Source of the DNA: Dehalococcoides mccartyi
Lineage (GTDB): Bacteria; Chloroflexota; Dehalococcoidia; UBA2979
Reading direction: 5' to 3'
Length of the DNA stretch: 5,930 bases
Assembly (NCBI GenBank): GCA_945888895.1
Contig: CAMDAY010000139.1
Location: 1 to 5,930 of the forward strand
The notes under the pieces were generated by a model that saw nothing but the letters and a program-made list of their open reading frames with translations, had not been told where the DNA came from and ran no database searches. Made by a program: the position numbers and the translations under genes. Shown piece after piece: positions 1 to 4,748 of the stretch. How positions within the stretch are numbered: the stretch's first letter is position 1; every line of letters begins with the position of its first letter.

Positions 1-31
1 TATGAGCGCGATGCTTCATCTACTAGGACAG

Positions 32-46
32 TGCGATGCGATGCGA
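32..46. repeat. Three tandem TGCGA units
   Basis: The pentamer TGCGA occurs three times in a row at 32-36, 37-41 and 42-46. It lies in the 59 bases left of the terminator hairpin, where I see no gene. It may be chance in GC-rich DNA. Confidence 0.35.
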
Positions 47-59
47 CGCGCCGGGAGCA

Positions 60-85
60 GAAGGGCGCCCCCGCGGGCGCCCTTC
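60..85 (-). terminator. Hairpin terminator candidate after the first binding-protein gene
   Basis: A perfect 11-bp inverted repeat (arms 60-70 and 75-85, loop CCGC at 71-74) with a very GC-rich stem begins 25 bases after the stop codon of the minus-strand binding-protein gene. Neither side has a U-tract (the minus strand continues TGCTCCCGG). It may therefore act as a U-less intrinsic terminator or as a 3'-end stabilising structure. Position relative to the gene end is the main support. Confidence 0.6.
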
Positions 86-109
86 CGTTCGTTGCGATTG
101 GCAAGCCGA

Positions 110-1927
110 CTAGCTCGGCGCGCCCTTCTCCATCCAGTATTCGTGGAACTCGGTCTGCACCGGGAAGCCCCCCGGCCAGCCCTGGATCTCGCCCGGGCCG
201 TGCAGGAAGTCCCAGGTCAGGTCGACGGCCTGCGTCCCGGGACCGACCGGCATGACGATCATGTTGTCCATCACGTAGCGCTGGATCTCGTACAGACCCT
301 GCTTCTGCGTCTCGAAGTCGGCGACGTTGCGCTGCTTCTTCACCAGCGCCTCCAGGTCGGGGAACTTGTCCGCGACCGCGGTGCTCACGCCCTTCGCGGT
401 GAAGTACGAGATGCACCACTCCAGCGCGGTGCTGGCCGCGGCACCGCCCGGCGGGAACTGCATCGCCGTCTTCTGGTTCTTGCCCTCGAACTTCGCGCCA
501 CCGCGCCAGTAGCCGGAGATGAACTGCGTGTAGTCGATCGAGGTCTGGCGCACCTTGAAGCCCGCCTCCTGCACCATCGACGCGATGGTCTCCGCGCGGG
601 TCGGCCAGTCGAGGCCGTAGTAGACACCGGGGTAGACGATGTCGAAGTCCAGCGTCTTCGCGCCGCTGTATCCAGCGGCGGCCATCAGCTTCTTCGACTC
701 GGCCACGTTGTGCTGCAGCCACGCGGCGCTGGGGCCGGCGTCCTTGCTTTTCGGGTTGAGCCAGTAGTCGCCCCAGCCCGCGCCCAGCGGAGAGTTCCAG
801 AAGACGTCCAACTTCAGCCCGATGGGCTCGAACCGCTTCGGGTCGAAGATGACATTGGCGAGCGTGTCGCGGTCAACCGACATCGCGAGCGCGCGACGGA
901 TCCGGACATCCCCCCACGGCTGGCTGTCCGCCCAGGAGAAGCCCCAGAGCGGACCGTTCTGGACGGGGGTCGCGGTGACGACGCGCGTCCCTTTCAACTC
1001 CTGCGCGAACTGCGGGATGTTCTGCTGCGACACGGCGTTCGCGTAGACGTTCTTGGCGCGGAACTGCGCCTCCGTCTGTGCGCGCTCCGGGATGATCGCC
1101 ACGTTCACGGCGTCGAGGTACGGCTGCTTTGCCGCGCCGCCGTGATGCCACGCCGGATTGCGCTTGAACGTGTAGCCCACAGAGCGCCGGTAATCCTCCA
1201 GCATCCACGGGCCGCTCCCGCGCATCTCGCGCGTCTGGTCGAACTTCCCGGCGATGCCTTCCGCTGACTGGATCCACAGACCGCCCACGCCCGCGAGCTG
1301 CGAGATGACGAGAGCGTCCGCGAACGCGAGTTTCACCCGTACCGTCTTGTCATCGACCGCGACGACCTCGGTGATCGAGGCGTCCTTGTTAGCGCTGTTC
1401 GCCATCGTGGTGCGCTCTGCGGCCTCGGAGGCGTAGCGCTTCCATGACTGGACGACGTCCTCGGCATTGACCACGCGGCCATTGGTCGGCGCGCGCCCGT
1501 CGAACTTAGCTGCAGGGTCGAGGTGGAAGAGGATCGTCGTGGGGTCGACCTGCTCGAAGGATTTCGCCAGGTCGGGGATGATCTTGCCCGTGGCGGGCTT
1601 GCCCTTGCCGTTGTCGAACCGCAGCAGGCGACTGCCGACGAAGTACGTCGGTAGGCTCCAACCGGTCGGTGCGGATCCCTTGTAGCGGTCGAGGGTCTCG
1701 ACGTCCGCCGGGACGGTGTACTTGAGCGTGCCGCCAGAGACAGCCTGTGCGCCGGTTGCGTTCCCAACGACCGCCGTCGCGCCGCCCTTGCTGGCGCCGC
1801 CGCCGGGAGCCGGGCTGCTGTTTGACGTGCAGCTGATGAGCGCGGCGGCCGTCAGTCCGAGGCTGCTTGCCCCGGCCCATTTGATGGCCCGTCGCCGAGA
1901 GATGCGGGGTTGAACTTGGCTGGTCAT
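110..1927 (-). CDS. ABC transporter substrate-binding lipoprotein, family 5 (SBP_bac_5), Tat-type signal
   Basis: This 605-residue protein is a periplasmic or extracellular solute-binding protein of the peptide/nickel/opine class, expected to bind a peptide or other small solute and deliver it to an ABC permease. The N-terminus has a twin-arginine-like stretch (SRRRAIK, residues 10-16), a hydrophobic segment, and a lipobox LISC ending at Cys33, so Tat export and lipid anchoring are likely. A Ser/Gly/Ala-rich linker (34-65) leads to the binding fold: GGTLKY at 65-70, GKIIPDLAKSFE at 114-125, RGSGPW at 236-241 (the family GTGPY-type motif) and DVRIRRALAMSVDR at 340-353, the usual family-5 signature. 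The ATG at 1927 is preferred over an in-frame ATG at 1975 because AGGAGGG lies 8 bases upstream of it and the signal peptide then starts normally. Length fits the longer family members. No permease gene adjoins it, and the substrate cannot be read from sequence. Confidence 0.95.
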   Translation of the reverse strand: MTSQVQPRISRRRAIKWAGASSLGLTAAALISCTSNSSPAPGGGASKGGATAVVGNATGAQAVSGGTLKYTVPADVETLDRYKGSAPTGWSLPTYFVGSRLLRFDNGKGKPATGKIIPDLAKSFEQVDPTTILFHLDPAAKFDGRAPTNGRVVNAEDVVQSWKRYASEAAERTTMANSANKDASITEVVAVDDKTVRVKLAFADALVISQLAGVGGLWIQSAEGIAGKFDQTREMRGSGPWMLEDYRRSVGYTFKRNPAWHHGGAAKQPYLDAVNVAIIPERAQTEAQFRAKNVYANAVSQQNIPQFAQELKGTRVVTATPVQNGPLWGFSWADSQPWGDVRIRRALAMSVDRDTLANVIFDPKRFEPIGLKLDVFWNSPLGAGWGDYWLNPKSKDAGPSAAWLQHNVAESKKLMAAAGYSGAKTLDFDIVYPGVYYGLDWPTRAETIASMVQEAGFKVRQTSIDYTQFISGYWRGGAKFEGKNQKTAMQFPPGGAAASTALEWCISYFTAKGVSTAVADKFPDLEALVKKQRNVADFETQKQGLYEIQRYVMDNMIVMPVGPGTQAVDLTWDFLHGPGEIQGWPGGFPVQTEFHEYWMEKGAPS

Positions 1928-1935
1928 TTCCTCTG

Positions 1936-1942
1936 CCCTCCT
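1936..1942 (-). promoter_or_regulatory. Ribosome binding site of the first binding-protein gene
   Basis: On the minus strand the sequence reads AGGAGGG, followed by 8 bases and then ATG at 1927. It decides the start codon: the upstream in-frame ATG at 1975 would add 16 residues ahead of the Tat signal. Confidence 0.85.
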
Positions 1943-2290
1943 AGGGGCCACCAGTACGGGGCCCGTAGCGCGCACCCTACGGCCACGGAGGGCGCGTGTC
2001 TATGACATATGAAATGGCATCTGGGGCAGGGATCGTGCGCAACAGGGGCGCCCTCGTGGGCGCGCGTTCTTCGAGCATCTGCGTCTCGCTCGGCCGGCCG
2101 GTTGAGGGGACTATCGTCCGCAATAGCTCGGGATGTTCGTTGTGGCCCCGCTCGTTAAGGATCCGTGATGTTGGACCTCGTAAGCAGCGCCGTGCACTTG
2201 AGCGACAGTAGTGATGATGCGACGCCTCCCTCGCCGATGCGGCGGAGGCCCCGCAGACACGCCGCTACGGCGCACACCGTCCGTAACACT
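1943..2290. other. Divergent intergenic region between the binding-protein gene and the small membrane-protein gene
   Basis: These about 350 bases separate two genes transcribed away from each other, so promoters for both should lie here. No clear -35/-10 pair is visible. An AT-rich island at about 2000-2020 (TATGACATATG on the plus strand) is the best candidate -10 area for the minus-strand gene. Three hairpins can be drawn: arms 2048-2053 and 2058-2063 with loop TCGT; a bulged stem at 2224-2249 (CGCC/GGCG flanked by GCCTC/GAGGC); and CGCCG-CTA-CGGCG at 2260-2272. The last two would sit in the leader of the plus-strand gene. A short plus-strand ORF at 2002-2211 is not convincing. Confidence 0.5.
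2048..2063. other. GC-rich hairpin in the divergent region
   Basis: Arms GCGCCC and GGGCGC enclose the loop TCGT. The stem resembles the one at 60-85 (both contain GGGCGCCC on the left side) and the plus strand continues GCGTTCTTCG. No gene obviously ends before it on either strand, so a terminator role is unsupported. It could be a leader structure of the minus-strand binding-protein gene if transcription starts upstream of it. Confidence 0.35.
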
Positions 2291-2296
2291 AGGAGG
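2291..2296 (+). promoter_or_regulatory. Ribosome binding site supporting a TTG start
   Basis: AGGAGG lies 5 bases before TTG at 2302. No ATG or GTG in that frame is as well placed, and the protein begins MSRRNLD followed at once by its first membrane helix, so TTG is the likely initiator. Confidence 0.8.
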
Positions 2297-2301
2297 CCCA
2301 A

Positions 2302-2972
2302 TTGAGTCGCAGAAATCTCGACTTCGTGTTCGCTGGAGGCGGCGCCGTACTCGCAGTGATGCTCCTCGTCTTTGGCATTCTGTTGGCCGGTCAGGCCAGC
2401 TTCGCCAAGACATACCTTGCTGATCAGCTCGGCGAGCAGAAGATCGTCTTCACTCAGGCCGATAAGCTCACAGACGCGGAGAAGAACTGGAAGCCCGGTT
2501 CCGCCTGCCTGACCGAGTACGCTGGCCAGACGTTGGCGACCGGCAAGCAGGCAGAGTGCTACGCGAACTTCTACATCGCGGTGCACATGGATACCTCCAG
2601 GAACACCGCGGGCTTCCCCGGCGCGACCTACGCCACCTTGGGCGGCATCCGGACGCAACTACATCGCCGCCGCCAAGACGAAGAACGACACGCAGACGGC
2701 CGCCGATCTCCAGAAGAAGCTCGACTCCGCCACTGCGCTCCGGGGCTCGTTGCAGACCGACGAGACCCTCCGTGGTCTGCTGCTCACGTCCTACGGGTTC
2801 AGCGTCTTTCGGCGAGAAGGCTGGTGAGGCGTCGATAGTCGCCTACGTGGCAGCGGCGCTGCTTGCACTGCTCTCGGTCGCGGGTTTCAGCCATGCAATC
2901 ATGACTCCCCGCGAACAGGCCCTCTGGGCCCAGGTCGCTCCCTCGACCGGCGCACGAGGGATGGGGACGTAA
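2302..2972 (+). pseudogene. Small two-helix membrane protein of unknown function, split by two +1 frameshifts
   Basis: Read across three frames this encodes about 222 residues: frame of 2302 to about 2655 (118 codons), frame of 2657 to about 2806, then frame of 2811 to TAA at 2970-2972. Dropping one base near 2656 and one T in the TTT at 2807-2809 restores one continuous protein (671 - 2 = 669 bases). The product has an N-terminal helix (about 8-30), an outside loop with YAGQTLATGKQAECYANFYI and cysteines 69 and 86, a charged Lys/Asp/Gln-rich middle, the stretch ETLRGLLLTSYGFSVFGEKA, and a second helix (about 176-197). From memory this matches a family widespread in Actinobacteria and found in other high-GC bacteria, of unknown function and sometimes mislabelled as LigA dioxygenase. 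I infer N-in, loop-out, C-in topology. The uncorrected first-frame ORF would run to 2838 with a nonsensical Arg-rich tail. Sequencing error or recent decay are both possible. Confidence 0.8.
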
Positions 2973-2992
2973 CGGGAACCGACAACGAAGGG

Positions 2993-3019
2993 GATCCGCA
3001 GTGAACTAGGCTGCGGATC
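2993..3019 (+). terminator. Hairpin terminator candidate after the small membrane-protein gene
   Basis: Perfect 9-bp arms GATCCGCAG (2993-3001) and CTGCGGATC (3011-3019) enclose a 9-base loop, 20 bases after the TAA at 2970-2972. The following bases ACCTGGCG contain no U-tract. The placement fits a 3'-end structure for the plus-strand gene. Confidence 0.45.
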
Positions 3020-3096
3020 ACCTGGCGAGGAACTGTCGGCTCTCCACTTACGTGGTGAAGTGACGGCCGCGGTTGCGCTTCCCTGCACGAGACATA

Positions 3097-3128
3097 CGGG
3101 CCGGTGGTGAACGCCTACCACCGGCCCG
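3097..3128. terminator. Strong bidirectional hairpin between convergent genes
   Basis: Perfect 12-bp arms (CGGGCCGGTGGT at 3097-3108, its complement at 3117-3128) with an 8-base loop lie between the plus-strand membrane-protein gene and the minus-strand surface-protein gene. The plus side continues CGCATTTCC and the minus side TATGTCTCG, each only modestly T-containing. It lies 20 bases after the stop of the possible small minus-strand ORF at 3149. A shared terminator for both converging transcripts is the simplest reading. Confidence 0.65.
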
Positions 3129-3148
3129 CGCATTTCCAGGCTCGATGC

Positions 3149-3283
3149 CTACGACTTGCCCGTCTCGTCCCTCGTGCTGGTCGCCCCGGAGTCGCCGGCC
3201 GCCAGAAGTTGAACAGCCGCTCGTGCGGCGAGTTCGGGTCTGATCGGTGTCGCCGCCCCTCGGGTTCCCGTTGCGGATCTCAT
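3149..3283 (-). CDS. Possible 44-residue ORF overlapping the surface-protein stop codon (ATGA)
   Basis: An ATG at 3283-3281 overlaps the TGA stop of the surface-protein gene as ATGA, the arrangement typical of translational coupling. The ORF encodes 44 residues (begins MRSATGTRGAATPIRP, ends TRDETGKS) and stops at TAG 3149-3151, 20 bases before a strong hairpin. The peptide is soluble, Ala/Thr/Arg-rich, with a short amphipathic-looking segment PELAARAAVQLLAAG. Against it: third-position GC is mixed in the first 26 codons, I recognise no family, and the ribosome binding site (GGAGTG) is far, at 11 bases. It may be just the 3' untranslated region of the surface-protein gene. Confidence 0.25.
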   Translation of the reverse strand: MRSATGTRGAATPIRPELAARAAVQLLAAGDSGATSTRDETGKS

Positions 3284-4206
3284 CGCGTCAGCGTCACTCC
3301 GGTCGCGGTGGTGAAGCCCCGCGGGAACGCCGAACGGAATGCTGCGTTGGCGAAAGCAGGACCGCCCACGATGAGCAGCTGGTATTGGCCCACGGCGTCC
3401 TGTGCCCATACGCCCGACGCACCTGCCGCAACCGCCGCCGCCTCCAGCTCCCCCGTGGTGCCGCCCATGAACACGGCGAGTGATTGGCCACCCGGTCCGA
3501 AGGCTGGCGGCTCCACGAACGCTCCGCTCGGAGCAGGCATCGGAGCACGTCTCGCGAGCATCACCGCTGCGATCGGTCCGCTCATCGCCGTTGTTCCCAT
3601 CCCACCCAGCAGGCTGGTCGGCAACGCGATCTGTGCATTGATCGCCTGTGGTTTGAGGATGACGACGGCGCTCCCGTCATAGTTTCCATTCACGCGAGCG
3701 GCCCCAAACTCCGCTGTCTGCAAGTCTCCTGCGTACACGCCGCTAGCCGTGACCGCGAAGGTACCCAGGTTGTACGTGCCTGTCCCGTTGAACGTGACCG
3801 ATCCGGCATCGGGAGCCGCGATCTTCGCGGATCCGTTCACGGTGTAGCGGCCCGCTGCGAAGGAGCCGGTGGCGACATATGTGCCGGTTGCATCGAAGTT
3901 CGGGACGCCAGACGCACTGATCTGCGCGGCGTATGAGCCCGAGCTGGTGAAGGTGCCGGATTGCGTGGAGGGGTCCAGCGACGTGATGGTCGATGTCGAT
4001 ACGAAGGCAACATCGGCCTGGTAATTTTCGTTCGGAGGCAGTGTGTTCCCTGCCGCCGCGGTGACCGACGCGGTGTAGCTTCCTCGAACGGAAACGTTGC
4101 CGGAGACATCGGTTGCGCCGCCGGGCACCTGCGCTCTCGCGCTGCCGCTGGCCGCCAGCATGGCGATTGCCAGTAGAACGCCAGCCATTCCTCGAATTGG
4201 TCGCAT
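3280..4206 (-). CDS. Secreted surface protein with N-terminal beta-type repeats and a Chloroflexota-like C-terminal domain
   Basis: This intact 308-residue protein has a classical signal peptide: MRPIRG, a hydrophobic core 7-19, and an AxA cleavage site ARA at 23-25 before Gln26. Residues 30-180 are Gly/Ser/Thr/Ala-rich with alternating pattern and seven G-x-Y motifs (starting near 42, 90, 108, 119, 143, 156 and 174), suggesting a beta-sheet or beta-helix built from imperfect repeats. A Pro/Ala linker (about 220-238) follows. The last about 70 residues (GGQSLAVFMGGTTGELEAA..., with VWAQDA at 266-271, GGPAFANAAF at 281-290 and ending VTLTR) resemble, from memory, a domain repeatedly found at the ends of exported Chloroflexota proteins (GGT...VWxWDA...PAFxN pattern). 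ATG at 4206 is chosen because AGAGGTG precedes it by 4 bases and it starts the signal peptide; the frame stays open to 4842 upstream without coding character. Function is unknown; a cell-surface structural or adhesive role is a guess. Confidence 0.85.
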   Translation of the reverse strand: MRPIRGMAGVLLAIAMLAASGSARAQVPGGATDVSGNVSVRGSYTASVTAAAGNTLPPNENYQADVAFVSTSTITSLDPSTQSGTFTSSGSYAAQISASGVPNFDATGTYVATGSFAAGRYTVNGSAKIAAPDAGSVTFNGTGTYNLGTFAVTASGVYAGDLQTAEFGAARVNGNYDGSAVVILKPQAINAQIALPTSLLGGMGTTAMSGPIAAVMLARRAPMPAPSGAFVEPPAFGPGGQSLAVFMGGTTGELEAAAVAAGASGVWAQDAVGQYQLLIVGGPAFANAAFRSAFPRGFTTATGVTLTR

Positions 4207-4210
4207 TCCG

Positions 4211-4217
4211 CACCTCT
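4211..4217 (-). promoter_or_regulatory. Ribosome binding site of the surface-protein gene
   Basis: The minus strand reads AGAGGTG then CGGA then ATG at 4206. It fixes the start against the 212-codon upstream open extension, whose predicted residues are Arg/Pro/Cys-rich and unlike a protein. Confidence 0.7.
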
Positions 4218-4490
4218 GATCTGATCGCCCAACTGACGGCAGCATCTGTGGCTGCCGCGGATGCCCGGTCAGCCCTCGCTTCGGGTTGAACCTGCAATGC
4301 GCCATGCAACTGTCGACCGTCAGCGCCAATCGGGCTCCCTCCGAACGTCCCCGTTCCACTGTGACGAAGGCAGTGTGGTGCGGGCCAGGGCGGGCGTCGC
4401 AAAGGCGCAAGCTTCGCGTCCGTCGGCGGATCGTCAGTCCCTCGGTCACAACGAACGGAGGAGAGGGTGATTGGTAGGCCCGAGGAGGTT
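4218..4490 (-). other. Upstream region of the surface-protein gene, no gene seen
   Basis: I see no convincing coding sequence on either strand here. Close to the gene a 7-bp hairpin can form (arms CGGCAGC at 4237-4243 and GCTGCCG at 4251-4257, loop of 7), which would lie in the 5' leader about 30 bases from the start codon. The promoter should lie in this stretch, but no clear -35/-10 pair stands out. Confidence 0.45.
4237..4257 (-). promoter_or_regulatory. Leader hairpin upstream of the surface-protein gene
   Basis: A perfect 7-bp stem with a 7-base loop sits 30 bases upstream of the ATG at 4206, just clear of the ribosome binding site. It could influence translation or mRNA stability, but chance occurrence in GC-rich DNA cannot be excluded. 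Confidence 0.3.
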
Positions 4491-4669
4491 TCAGCTGGTA
4501 CCGCCGGCTCCGAAGTAGGACGGCGGCAGCCCCGGCTCGGCCGCCACGCAGTCTAGGTTGACCAGCGTCGGCGCAACGCCGTTCCCGTTTCCAAGAGCAG
4601 GTGCCGCGCCTCACCCAGCAGCCGGGCGATCGCGGCCACGGGCCTGTCGGTGAAGGGGAACGTCGGCAT
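4491..4669 (-). pseudogene. Short frameshifted coding-like remnant, about 59 residues, unknown family
   Basis: From ATG at 4669 the minus strand encodes MPTFPFTDRPVAAIARLLGE and on to ARHLLL, with G or C at the third position of 25 of 26 codons, a strong coding signature. Near 4592 the coding character passes to another frame, which reads GNGNGVAPTLVNLDC and ends SYFGAGGTS at TGA 4491-4493, with G or C in 28 of 33 third positions. One missing base around TTGGAAACGGG would join them (179 + 1 = 180 bases, 59 residues). Without correction the first frame stops after RRRWST. A G-run 6-11 bases upstream of the ATG is a weak ribosome binding site. I do not recognise the family. It could be a tiny gene, the remnant of a larger one, or a sequencing error. 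It lies just beyond the terminator hairpin of the second binding protein. Confidence 0.4.
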
Positions 4670-4692
4670 CGGTTCGCCCCCCGGACGTGAGA

Positions 4693-4717
4693 AGGGCCGG
4701 GACAATGTCCCGGCCCT
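4693..4717 (-). terminator. Palindromic hairpin terminator after the second binding-protein gene
   Basis: AGGGCCGGGACA (4693-4704) is followed after one base by its exact reverse complement (4706-4717), giving a stem of about 10 bp with a small loop, 31 bases after the stop of the minus-strand binding-protein gene. The minus strand continues TCTCACG, so only a hint of T residues follows. Confidence 0.7.
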
Positions 4718-4748
4718 GCGCAACTGAGGCCTCGGTCGAAGGGGCTGG

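Noticed and set aside
2..1267. Long plus-strand open frame of 421 codons
   Set aside because: It is antisense to the first binding-protein gene; its product is Arg/Leu/Val-rich without domain features, as expected for the shadow of a GC-rich gene.
2002..2211. Plus-strand ORF with GGAGGG 9 bases before ATG
   Set aside because: The spacing is tempting, but the product is Arg/Ser-rich with no domain, contains a hairpin in its middle, and lies where divergent promoters are expected.
2155..2658. Minus-strand open frame of 167 codons opposite the membrane-protein gene
   Set aside because: The plus strand carries the recognisable helix and YAG...TGKQAECYA sequence with a good ribosome binding site; the minus frame has no recognisable family and no initiation signal.
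3104..3682. Plus-strand open frame of 192 codons
   Set aside because: It is antisense to the surface-protein gene and begins inside the hairpin; no protein-like features.
4237..4257. Leader hairpin as a riboswitch
   Set aside because: It is a single short stem with no conserved aptamer-like elements around it; only a generic leader structure can be claimed.
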